Shown here one piece after another: positions 15,869 through 22,664 of a DNA stretch of 28,193 nucleotides. The stretch lies in the IMG/VR virus record IMGVR_UViG_3300037225_000617, positions 1 to 28,193 of that record; one strand, given 5' to 3'. The notes under the pieces are model-generated. The model was not told the DNA's origin, did not search any database, and saw only the letters and a list, made by a program, of their open reading frames with translations. Origin of the DNA: a virus. A program made the position numbers and the translations under genes. Position 1 is the first letter of the stretch, and each line of letters begins with the position of its first letter.

Positions 15869-15883
15869 TACCTCCTTAAGGTA
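15869..15883 (-). promoter_or_regulatory. Hairpin over ribosome-binding site of 222-residue gene
   Basis: On the minus strand TACCT-TAAGG-AGGTA forms a perfect 5-bp stem in which most of the Shine-Dalgarno sequence AAGGAGGT is in the loop and the 3' arm. It could lower or tune initiation. Similar small hairpins occur at the capsid and decoration-like genes. Confidence 0.4.
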
Positions 15884-15900
15884 TTTTGCAGTTTATTAGT

Positions 15901-15933
15901 TAAAAGAAATCTGGCGGGTTTTACCCCGCCAGA
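15901..15933 (-). terminator. Rho-independent terminator after major capsid gene
   Basis: On the minus strand TCTGGCGGG pairs perfectly with CCCGCCAGA around a GTAAAA loop and is followed by TTTCTTTT. It lies about 33 bases after the capsid stop codon. A strong terminator here fits a high-level capsid transcript that is mostly ended before the next gene. Confidence 0.9.
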
Positions 15934-15965
15934 CTCTCGGTTGTATCGCGCTACTAAGCACAAAC

Positions 15966-16862
15966 TTAGTTCGTGCTGTCGAAGGTGCCCTTCGCCACGG
16001 CCTTGCCGTTATGGACGGTCATCGCCAGATACTCGTAACCTACGAAGCCCAGCAAGAGCTGGTCAGGTAAGTCAGCGGGGATCACGTCTACGTCACGACG
16101 AATAGGAGTCCAAGCGGTGAACTCGGGTTCGCTGATGATGTAAAAGGTTCCAGCGGTCACCTGGTCGTTGACATAAATGTCAGCGTCCCAGATGCTACCA
16201 AGATAACCAGACTTGCGAATTTCTTCACGAGCCACGTTATCAATAGTAGTATAGTCCCAACGTCTGATGCCCTGCATTCCAAAGGGGCTCATCAGAATGC
16301 TCTTCACACGCAAACGCCATCTTTCGACCTGGCTAAACGCCTTAGCAAGCGCGTCTTTGGTCAGGTAGGTGGTGATGGTGATTGTGGTGTTGACCTGCTG
16401 AGAAGCGGTTTCCAGCAAGCTGAAGCCATAAAGGTCTTCCCGCAGAGCCATACCCTGTTCGAGACGTTCCTTCACACGCTTCATGACCTGATAGAGGCGC
16501 TTGTACAGTTCGGAATATGGCACTTTCGGACGTACCACTATTTCGAAAGGTTCCAGCTCGGTGCGTTCCACTTCGACTTCGATAAGGCGAGTCGTACCAT
16601 TGTAGCCGATTTTAACGGCGGTAAACTCTTCAATATCGTTATCGTAAATGACAGGCATCCCGTCCGGCCAGCCTTCAGTCACGCTGAACTTACGGTAGAT
16701 ACCGATATAGTCCAGATATTTACGAACAGGAGACGCTAGGTTGGCCGCAATTTTGTGCAGGCCAGTAGGAGACTTCATTGCAGACTGCAAATCAGCTTCC
16801 TTCCTCAGCATCGCCGCTTTCGTTGCTTCTCTTTTCAGAGACGCGGTTTTTGGTTGTAGCAT
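15966..16862 (-). CDS. Major capsid protein (HK97-fold type)
   Basis: A 298-residue protein that would form the icosahedral shell. Residues 1-45 are a basic, Ala-rich arm, possibly removed by the prohead protease. Residues about 47-80 (RKYLDYIGIYRKFSVTEGWP, then a short acidic stretch) and 95-115 (EVEVERTELEPFEIVV) fit the extended loop region. Residues about 116-155 form the long spine helix, and the remainder (SILMSPFGMQGIRRWDY, IWDADIYVND, AGTFYIISEPEF, LLLGFVGYEYLAMTV) matches the axial domain of HK97-type capsid proteins as I know them. The upstream protease, scaffold and decoration-like genes support this. GGAGGTTTATAC gives a strong start at 16862. The gene is visibly GC-richer than the TnpB-like gene before it and is followed by a terminator. 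Confidence 0.88.
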   Translation of the reverse strand: MLQPKTASLKREATKAAMLRKEADLQSAMKSPTGLHKIAANLASPVRKYLDYIGIYRKFSVTEGWPDGMPVIYDNDIEEFTAVKIGYNGTTRLIEVEVERTELEPFEIVVRPKVPYSELYKRLYQVMKRVKERLEQGMALREDLYGFSLLETASQQVNTTITITTYLTKDALAKAFSQVERWRLRVKSILMSPFGMQGIRRWDYTTIDNVAREEIRKSGYLGSIWDADIYVNDQVTAGTFYIISEPEFTAWTPIRRDVDVIPADLPDQLLLGFVGYEYLAMTVHNGKAVAKGTFDSTN

Positions 16863-16867
16863 GTATA

Positions 16868-16882
16868 AACCTCCAATAGGTT
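16868..16882 (-). promoter_or_regulatory. Hairpin over capsid gene ribosome-binding site
   Basis: On the minus strand AACCT-ATTGG-AGGTT forms a 5-bp stem whose loop and 3' arm contain the GGAGG ribosome-binding sequence of the major capsid gene. It may moderate translation. Its existence in the RNA is inferred from base pairing only. Confidence 0.4.
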
Positions 16883-16894
16883 AGTTGTTGTTGT

Positions 16895-16931
16895 TGGCTA
16901 ATCTTACCTGAATATCAGAAATAAGATGCCA
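16895..16931 (-). repeat. Imperfect hairpin after TnpB-like gene
   Basis: On the minus strand the paired segments are TGGC with GCCA, ATCTTA with TAAGAT, and CTGA with TCAG, separated by small bulges and a TAT loop. That is 14 base pairs over 37 bases. The position about 55 bases beyond the gene's stop codon fits a right-end hairpin or the scaffold part of a guide RNA for the TnpB-like protein. It has no U-run, so it does not look like a terminator. Confidence 0.5.
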
Positions 16932-16985
16932 GTTTATTTTTAATTTTAATTTAAGTTGTAACATTTTTTCATCAGTTAAGAGTAT

Positions 16986-18326
16986 TTACCTTAGCTGTGT
17001 AACATATTTAAAATCAGCTAAGGGTAAATCCCCTTTAGAAACTCTTTCAATTCCTTCGCCAAAAAGATTACCTTCTTGACACGAATCCGACTGATTATAG
17101 GGTTCGATTACCTTTTCATCTTCCAATGAAACTAATGCCTTATGCCCATTATTTGTGGGTACCAGACAAGACGCTGTGAGCGTAGGCTGTTTTTGGCAAA
17201 TCCTAAATTTAGATTTAAGCCAAAGAAATGATTTTCTTTTCAAAGCAACAGACTCAGATCGTGCTTCAAGCGTCACCAAATCTTTTAACTCTGAAATACT
17301 CACCACTACTTTATCTTTTATTCCTAAACCCATACGGCCAATAATCATTGCCGCCGCAGTATGAATAGAAATAGAATACATAGTCATATATTTTAACTTA
17401 CCAACAATACTAGTATAAGCTGCTGGAACTTCTATAACTTCAACACCAAATCTATGCGCCCTAGATTTAATAGCATTTAGCATACGACGCCAAGCAAAAT
17501 TATTTGCCATTCTATTAAATTTTTTTGATTTTTTCTTTTTACCAAAATTCAATTTTTCTACAACAATAGGCTTTTTATAAAGCAAAGCAAAATCAACAAC
17601 TTTTTTAGCTATTTCGTAAATAGAATTTGTCCTTTTTTCTTTTTTAGAAAACTGAATTGAGGAATCTCTAATGTAAATATGCTTTAAAAGATTTCCAGAA
17701 AAGTCTAAGTTTACTAAAGCAACACCATCAGGATTACTATCAACACCAATCGCCCCTTTTTTTATATCTGTAATTATTTTAGAGGCATACTTATAAGAAA
17801 CTATTACCTTAAAAGTATCGCCCCTAGCTTCGAGCCTAACATCATAACAATTAGAAGGAAAAGATTCTTGCAACCACAATTTTCCAACTATCCAAACACC
17901 ATATTTTGAGGGATCATTAATATAAATTCTATTTCCAATTATTCTAATATTAGGATTCCCCCCACGAAAAGCACTACTATCTCCGCGAGAATATAGCTGA
18001 CTATTTCTAATAAAATTCCATTTCTTTTTAGATATTTTTCCAGAAGCAAACTCTTTCCATACTCTTTTACCACCAAATACAGCATTATCTCTAATTACTT
18101 TTTTTGCCTCAAATACTGCATCTGAAACATATCTTTGATTAAGCATCTCCATATAATTTTTCTTACAATACTTTCTAACATCATTTCCAACTAAAGCATG
18201 CTTATGCATAGCTTGATATGCGGACCTTTTACAAGAACAAAAGGCCTTCATAAGGGAGTGTATCCTTTTTCTATCTATTTCTGAAAAAGAAGCGACCCCG
18301 TGTATTGCTTTTCTAATAGTTTCCAT
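16986..18326 (-). CDS. TnpB-related RuvC-like protein
   Basis: A 446-residue protein with a basic helical N-terminal region (residues about 15-110), a beta-rich segment (125-188) and a RuvC-like core. Asp196 lies in IGVDSNPDG (first motif) and Glu257 in IVVEKLNFGKKK (second motif). The third motif region, AAYTSIVGKLKY followed by SISIHTAAAMIIGRMGLG, has His322 where usual TnpB proteins have Asp. The CxxC zinc finger normally found here is absent. As I recall, this is the pattern of the TnpB-related branch of IS200/IS605 proteins. TnpB proteins are RNA-guided DNA nucleases; whether this branch cuts DNA is not clear from sequence. No ribosome-binding site precedes the ATG. The gene is AT-rich and separates two capsid genes. 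Confidence 0.85.
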   Translation of the reverse strand: METIRKAIHGVASFSEIDRKRIHSLMKAFCSCKRSAYQAMHKHALVGNDVRKYCKKNYMEMLNQRYVSDAVFEAKKVIRDNAVFGGKRVWKEFASGKISKKKWNFIRNSQLYSRGDSSAFRGGNPNIRIIGNRIYINDPSKYGVWIVGKLWLQESFPSNCYDVRLEARGDTFKVIVSYKYASKIITDIKKGAIGVDSNPDGVALVNLDFSGNLLKHIYIRDSSIQFSKKEKRTNSIYEIAKKVVDFALLYKKPIVVEKLNFGKKKKSKKFNRMANNFAWRRMLNAIKSRAHRFGVEVIEVPAAYTSIVGKLKYMTMYSISIHTAAAMIIGRMGLGIKDKVVVSISELKDLVTLEARSESVALKRKSFLWLKSKFRICQKQPTLTASCLVPTNNGHKALVSLEDEKVIEPYNQSDSCQEGNLFGEGIERVSKGDLPLADFKYVTQLR

Positions 18327-18339
18327 AATTGTTTTAATA

Positions 18340-18368
18340 GTATGGCAGAGGAATTAACTCCGCCACAC
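18340..18368 (-). repeat. Hairpin upstream of TnpB-like gene
   Basis: On the minus strand GTGTGGCGGAG pairs with CTCTGCCATAC around a TTAATTC loop: 11 pairs, two of them G-U. It lies about 20 bases after the decoration-like gene and ends 14 bases before the TnpB-like ATG. The following bases (TATTAAAAC) are not a U-run. It may be a left-end hairpin of the element or a decoration-gene terminator whose U-run was displaced by the insertion. Confidence 0.5.
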
Positions 18369-18388
18369 TAAATGTTTACTTTCCGAAC

Positions 18389-18859
18389 TTAGAACATCTG
18401 CACGGTCAAGCTGGTAGTTACACCACCAGAAACCGTTCCAACAGCCAGCACTACGCCACGAATGGTGTTGGAGCCGTAGCTGTTTGACCACTGACCAGCG
18501 GCGGTCGTCAAACCGATACCGATAGCATTACCGATAGCGTAGGTCGCCGTTGAATCATATGGATAAGACGCTTCCACAGGATTGGTAGCAGACTTTTCCA
18601 ACGTATAGATGCCTGGGCCGAAGTAGTAGGTAACGGGGTTACCAGACTGATCACCCTTGAGTCCATGAGTATCCGTGCTACCATTAGCATAGATACCGAT
18701 GTAGCCAGAGGCACCGTTGTCGGAGTAGCAACGAGCTACTGCACCAGCGGAGTTGATACGCGCAGGAGCGCCACCCGGATAACCGCTCTGATGGGCGGTA
18801 ATATCGCCGTCAAGCGCACCGTATTTCAGCACGAAAAGTTTTACTCTATCTAGAGCCAT
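18389..18859 (-). CDS. Decoration-like capsid protein
   Basis: A 156-residue Gly/Ser/Thr/Ala-rich protein (MALDRVKLFVLKYGALDGD...) with almost no charged residues after residue 20. It appears all-beta (SGYIGIYANGSTDTHG, VTYYFGPGIYTLEK, GVVLAVGTVSGGVTTSLTV). Size, composition and position between scaffold and capsid genes fit a capsid decoration or cement protein that binds the outside of the shell. The end (TVSGGVTTSLTVQMF) resembles that of phage decoration or head-fibre proteins in style, without a definite family. The start at 18859 has AGGAGGATTTATT, within a small hairpin. A scaffold gene ends 43 bases upstream. Confidence 0.6.
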   Translation of the reverse strand: MALDRVKLFVLKYGALDGDITAHQSGYPGGAPARINSAGAVARCYSDNGASGYIGIYANGSTDTHGLKGDQSGNPVTYYFGPGIYTLEKSATNPVEASYPYDSTATYAIGNAIGIGLTTAAGQWSNSYGSNTIRGVVLAVGTVSGGVTTSLTVQMF

Positions 18860-18862
18860 AAT

Positions 18863-18882
18863 AAATCCTCCTTATAGGATTT
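18863..18882 (-). promoter_or_regulatory. Hairpin over decoration-gene ribosome-binding site
   Basis: On the minus strand AAATCC pairs with GGATTT around TATAAGGA, enclosing the AAGGAGGA ribosome-binding sequence of the decoration-like gene. It is similar in design to the hairpins before the capsid and 222-residue genes. Confidence 0.4.
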
Positions 18883-18902
18883 TAAGTTAGTAATAGGTTC
18901 AA

Positions 18903-21158
18903 TTAGTTGTCGTCAAAGAAAGTTCCGTTTTCAAGAGAGCCAGACGCTTCTGAACCTTCTGAGGCGTCTACCAACACTTGACCACGATTCGTCATCGAAG
19001 CCTGTACTTTACGAATTGGGCGTTCTGCTATGGAAGCCGTAGTTACCTGCGACTCCATATTAGCGATCAGCCGTTCGAAAGCATTAAACTCCGCTGGCGA
19101 GTTAGTATGCAGTTCAGCCAATACCGTCATCTGCTCTTCGCTCTGGGCTTCGGATATTGCACCTACTTTGAGAGCGCGAGCCACTAAATCCTTTGCTTTA
19201 AACTTCGCCAATTCTCCCGCCATCTTCTTATTATGACCTGAAAGAATCTGTATCTTCTGAGCATAAATACTGAGCTGAGGATTAACTTTCTCTTCGCCAG
19301 TAGTTGAGCTATAGCCCTTACTATTCTGATCAAGACCCTTCAGCTTAGAAGAAATGCTTTCTGAGGAATCTGGAGCCTTGGTAGTAGCAGAATCTACTGG
19401 AGAATCCTTAGTAGTCGTAGTAGCCACTACTTTGGAAGCTTTAGCTACCGACATCGAAGGATTGACCTTTTCTTCTTTAGCAGTAGTGCCGTAGTCTTTA
19501 CCAGACTGATCCAGACCCTTAAGCTTAGAAGAGATGTTTTCGTTAGCATCTGGTTCCTTATCACTTTCGCTCTGATAAGTGTAGATGCTCTTTCTCACGA
19601 ACTTCGCACCTACTTTACCAATAAAAGCCTTGGCCGCTTCTTCGGTGTCAAATTCCTTAGTCTCGTTATTTACAGTAGTAACCGTAAACTTACCAGATTC
19701 AGGATTGACGCCAATCAGATTGGTTTCTGACTTAACGGTTACGTCGCCTGAGTTAGGAGCCAGCTTTTCCTTAGTCTCTTTAGGAGCATCTGGGGAAGTA
19801 GCAGGCGCTACGTCAGCTACCTTCTTGCCACCATTACGCATGATGGAGACTGCTTCCTTAACCTTATCAGCTAAAGAACCAGCCTTAGAAACTACGTCGG
19901 ATTTCTCTTTCTGCGTTCCGCCTTTATCCACTACATCCGACTTCACTTCTTCTTTAAACACTGGTATTGCGGTTTCCGCACCCATGCGCTTGATAGTGCT
20001 GGCCAGATATTCCTTCTCTACGCCACCGATAGTAACCATTACCTTATCACCATTAATGGAAGCTACGGCTCCTACCGAGCCATCAGGAAGCACTACTTTA
20101 TCGTTAGCCTTTACCTCAATAGAAGCCTGAATGCTGGCTTTCTTCTTAGCTAAATAAGCTTTAAAAGCCTGACGACGAGCGGCCATCTTGTCTTCAGCTT
20201 TTGGAAGTTCATGTTCCTTCTTTTCTTCGGCGGGAGTTTCCTTGGCTTCGTGAGCAGGAGTCTCTTTGGCTTCCTGAGCAGGAGTTTCTTTACCTGGCTC
20301 AACAGCCTTCAAATCCTTTACCACTTCTTTAGCAACTTCCTTACCCAAGTCCTTGCCAATTTCCTTCACTTCTTTGGCTACTTCAGGAGCTAGCTTATCC
20401 GAGGTCTTTTTAGAAGCTTCGGCTTTAGCAGGTTCCTTGGCTTCGAGCTTAGGCGCTTCTTTAGTAGGCGACACTACTTCTTTCTCAATAGCTTTCGCTA
20501 CTTCGTTCCCGATTTCCTTAGCAACTTCCTTAATATTGTCAGCGATCTCAGGAACTAGCTTGTCAGCCATCTTCTCGAAAAGAATAGCTTTCCTCTCAAT
20601 CATCGCCTTTTTCTTGGTATCCTTTTCCTTGCCAGCCAGCTCATGAAGCTTGATAGCCTGAGTAATCAAGGAATTAGCTCTTACCTTCTTAGAAGATTCC
20701 GTAACTTTCTGAGCGGGGGCCGCTGGAGCCTGTTCTGGCTCTTTAATCTGTGCATCTGATTCATGACCCTTCTCAAGCTGTTCCAAACGAGGACTAGCCG
20801 CCGTCAGCTCTTTCTGTAAATCGGCCATGTTATTTAGCGCAGTAATTCCTTTATCCAGCTTAGCTTTAGTAGCTTGAAGTTCGGAAATCTTAGCACGAAC
20901 TGAAGCCAACTCTTTCTTTCCCGCGTCTTCAGTCAAAAGCCCTTCTTTAGCAGATTTGAAAATAGCGACACGCTGTTGTATCGCTTTGCTCAAAGCCTGT
21001 GTATTAGCTTCTATTTTTGAAGCAAAGCTAAGCTTCGTCGCGTCAATAACCGAACCAATGCTCTTGGTTTCGTTCGCAGAAAGTTTCTTTCCCGCTTGTT
21101 TTACAGTAGCCATTACACGGCTAGCAGTTTCTAAATCAGCCAGTAGATTATGAAGCAT
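18903..21158 (-). CDS. Prohead core/scaffold-like protein
   Basis: A 751-residue protein rich in Lys, Glu and Ala. Residues 1-130 are helical or coiled-coil. Residues about 199-229 and 254-284 are related amphipathic helices (LVPEIADNIKEVAKEIG and LAPEVAKEVKEIGKDLG). Residues 290-313 are three KETPAxEA units. Residues about 347-392 resemble a small SH3/KOW-like barrel (NDKVVLPDGSVGAV). Residues 535-571 and 595-631 are a duplicated segment (ISSKLKGLDQ ... EEKVNP). The helical C-terminal part (about 632-705) recalls phage scaffold domains. The gene lies between the protease and capsid genes, where scaffold proteins that shape the procapsid and are then degraded are normally encoded. AAGGAGTAGAAAC supports the start at 21158. 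Scaffold is inferred from context, and the large size is unusual. Confidence 0.65.
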   Translation of the reverse strand: MLHNLLADLETASRVMATVKQAGKKLSANETKSIGSVIDATKLSFASKIEANTQALSKAIQQRVAIFKSAKEGLLTEDAGKKELASVRAKISELQATKAKLDKGITALNNMADLQKELTAASPRLEQLEKGHESDAQIKEPEQAPAAPAQKVTESSKKVRANSLITQAIKLHELAGKEKDTKKKAMIERKAILFEKMADKLVPEIADNIKEVAKEIGNEVAKAIEKEVVSPTKEAPKLEAKEPAKAEASKKTSDKLAPEVAKEVKEIGKDLGKEVAKEVVKDLKAVEPGKETPAQEAKETPAHEAKETPAEEKKEHELPKAEDKMAARRQAFKAYLAKKKASIQASIEVKANDKVVLPDGSVGAVASINGDKVMVTIGGVEKEYLASTIKRMGAETAIPVFKEEVKSDVVDKGGTQKEKSDVVSKAGSLADKVKEAVSIMRNGGKKVADVAPATSPDAPKETKEKLAPNSGDVTVKSETNLIGVNPESGKFTVTTVNNETKEFDTEEAAKAFIGKVGAKFVRKSIYTYQSESDKEPDANENISSKLKGLDQSGKDYGTTAKEEKVNPSMSVAKASKVVATTTTKDSPVDSATTKAPDSSESISSKLKGLDQNSKGYSSTTGEEKVNPQLSIYAQKIQILSGHNKKMAGELAKFKAKDLVARALKVGAISEAQSEEQMTVLAELHTNSPAEFNAFERLIANMESQVTTASIAERPIRKVQASMTNRGQVLVDASEGSEASGSLENGTFFDDN
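19266..19376 (-). repeat. Duplicated scaffold segment, second copy
   Basis: This encodes residues 595-631 of the scaffold-like protein, which match residues 535-571 (19446-19556) with a 180-base offset. Shared cores are ISSKLKGLDQ and EEKVNP. It is an in-frame internal duplication. Confidence 0.8.
19446..19556 (-). repeat. Duplicated scaffold segment, first copy
   Basis: This encodes residues 535-571 of the scaffold-like protein, ENISSKLKGLDQSGKDYGTT and on to EEKVNPSMSV. It is the partner of the copy at 19266-19376. Confidence 0.8.
20220..20291 (-). repeat. Three 24-base tandem repeats in scaffold gene
   Basis: Three consecutive in-frame 24-base units encode KETPAQEA, KETPAHEA and KETPAEEK, probably a flexible charged linker. 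Copy-number changes here would keep the frame. Confidence 0.85.
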
Positions 21159-21186
21159 GTTTCTACTCCTTATTGTAAATTACTTG

Positions 21187-22575
21187 TTAAAATCTATTTT
21201 GATAACGACAATTTTTAAAGCTAGCCGCTCTTGCTTCAGGATGTCTCTCCATATCAGGGACATTATTGATATCTTCAAGGTCTTGAATATCCTCTGATTC
21301 CATTTCAGCCGGGTAGTCAATTACTTCAACACCTTCCAAACTTACTTCTACTGGCTTATCTAAGCCGTCAATAGCTACTAAAAGACCGCCATCAATCTCC
21401 TCGATTACGACCGCATTTACTTTTTCATCTTCATGTATGCAACTGATGTAAGTACCACGAGGAAATTCACCAGATTCCAATTCCTTAGTAGACTCTTCTT
21501 CCGTATACTCTTCTTTCTGCTCATTGAACTCATTTTTATTCTCAGTAACTACTTCGGGTACATCGCCAAGCATTACATACTTATCAGGATTATAACTGAC
21601 GGCAGCAGGCGGATTAGGATTCATCTCTATGTAAGCCGTCTTCTTAGTGGCAAATACTTCCAATAACTTAGCGTCTTTGTCCGCGCCTTCGCCACCCGCT
21701 TTACCCCCAAGCTTTCTTGGCAGAATCAAAGAATCTTCAAAGAAAGTAAAGTCGCGGTTTATTTCAAAAGGAATCAGTGTCATACCGCCTATAACTATCT
21801 GACGCCCCTTCATGCTATTTCCCTTCTCATCATACCTGCCATACTTATTCACTGGCAACATATGCTCACAAAAATCCTGCTCAGGAGGAAGTTCGCCAGT
21901 AGCTACGTTTCCGCAGACGGAGCATATTGCCTGCTGGACCATCATGCCCATCGAAGTACTGTCCACTGCGCACTTTAATATTGCATCCGTCAAACCCTCT
22001 TGGTATTCTTCCAAACTTGCTTTGGACACAAACCATAGATTTTCTACGTAGGCTCCTTGAGTCAAAAACCCTGCAACATCTTCTAATAATTTTTTCCTAT
22101 CAGAAGTCTTTACCAATTTATTATTCTTAGCAAATCCTAAAATATGATTGAAGAATGCTTCTTTTACGCAACGTTCAGATAATACTGCCAAAGTATCCTT
22201 TACAGGAAGCAGTGGTAATTCTATTTCATCACGGAAAGAAGAGTAGCGAATAAATTCTGAATCCAATACACAACCTATAGAAGTTCCCGCCAAATGATCT
22301 ACCGAAATGTTTTTTCCAATAAAAGAAGCATAGCTTTTATCCAGCTCATTATATTCTGCGGCGTCAAAATTTTGGTTTGGCCCATGAAACTCAAGTGCGG
22401 ATATTGCTCGATTCCTTAAATAGATTCCTGAGTCTGGATCATAATCCAATTCAGCTAATTTCTTAGTGGCTCTTTTAACCAATCCCTGGCTATTAGAATA
22501 AGGCGATAAGCCAGCTAAGGTAGCCGACGCCTGAACAATTTTAGCGGAGCCGATGGCTCCAAATCTTAATAGCAT
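21187..22575 (-). CDS. Prohead maturation protease
   Basis: A 462-residue protein. Residues about 50-110 (NRAISALEFHGPN, SFIGKNISVDHLAG) match the first part of phage prohead serine proteases, with His94 in VDH as the likely catalytic His. STSMG at 206-210 gives Ser208 as the likely nucleophile. C218-x2-C221 and C236-x-H238 just after it could bind zinc. As I recall this Cys/His block is common in this protease branch. The last 140 residues are very acidic and include a small beta domain (FPRGTYISCIHED, VNAVVIEEIDGGLLVAIDG). The enzyme would trim scaffold and capsid proteins in the procapsid. It is encoded just before the scaffold-like gene. The only in-frame ATG is at 22575, after a distant AAAGGA site. 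Confidence 0.85.
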   Translation of the reverse strand: MLLRFGAIGSAKIVQASATLAGLSPYSNSQGLVKRATKKLAELDYDPDSGIYLRNRAISALEFHGPNQNFDAAEYNELDKSYASFIGKNISVDHLAGTSIGCVLDSEFIRYSSFRDEIELPLLPVKDTLAVLSERCVKEAFFNHILGFAKNNKLVKTSDRKKLLEDVAGFLTQGAYVENLWFVSKASLEEYQEGLTDAILKCAVDSTSMGMMVQQAICSVCGNVATGELPPEQDFCEHMLPVNKYGRYDEKGNSMKGRQIVIGGMTLIPFEINRDFTFFEDSLILPRKLGGKAGGEGADKDAKLLEVFATKKTAYIEMNPNPPAAVSYNPDKYVMLGDVPEVVTENKNEFNEQKEEYTEEESTKELESGEFPRGTYISCIHEDEKVNAVVIEEIDGGLLVAIDGLDKPVEVSLEGVEVIDYPAEMESEDIQDLEDINNVPDMERHPEARAASFKNCRYQNRF

Positions 22576-22602
22576 GTTATGCTTTTATCCTTTTATTGGC
22601 AA

Positions 22603-22619
22603 GGTGGAGGCACCCCACC
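22603..22619 (-). other. GC-rich hairpin upstream of protease gene
   Basis: On the minus strand GGTGGGG pairs with CTCCACC around TGC: seven pairs, one of them G-U. It is followed by TTGCCAATAAAAGG and lies 28 bases before the protease start. It has no U-run, so it is not a typical terminator. An RNA processing site or a translation-control structure is possible. Confidence 0.45.
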
Positions 22620-22640
22620 CACGCAACTAACTCGGTTCTC

Positions 22641-22664
22641 ATTCAATCCAGGGAGTACACTTTT
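22641..22664. repeat. 24-base imperfect repeat, copy 2
   Basis: This is the same-orientation partner of 4591-4614: ATTCAAT, four variable bases, then GGAGTACACTTTT, with 21 of 24 positions identical. It lies in the unassigned stretch upstream of the protease gene. Confidence 0.4.

Larger units (their letters stand above)
16895..18368 (-). mobile_element. TnpB-like element between decoration and capsid genes
   Basis: The TnpB-related gene at 16986-18326 is bracketed by two imperfect hairpins, at 18340-18368 before the gene and 16895-16931 after it. Paired end hairpins are a feature of IS200/IS605-type elements. No TnpA transposase gene is present, so any movement would need help in trans or homing by DNA cutting. 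The segment is AT-richer than both neighbours. The exact ends are inferred, and a comparison with a relative lacking the gene would set them. Confidence 0.4.

Noticed and set aside
16932-16985. A promoter for the capsid gene in the AT-rich bases before it
   Set aside because: TTACAA and AATAAA at about 17-base spacing are a poor match to sigma-70 boxes and the region is AT-rich anyway. Phage late promoters may differ and cannot be recognised here.
18340-18368. A rho-independent terminator after the decoration-like gene
   Set aside because: The stem is good, but it is followed by TATTAAAAC, not a U-run, on the minus strand, and no U-run follows on the plus strand. I list it as a hairpin only.
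19585-20130. A 181-codon plus-strand frame opposite the scaffold-like gene
   Set aside because: It is antisense of a low-complexity Lys/Glu/Val coding region. The product is a composition-biased Ser/Leu/Thr string with no recognisable fold, start signal or neighbouring plus-strand gene.
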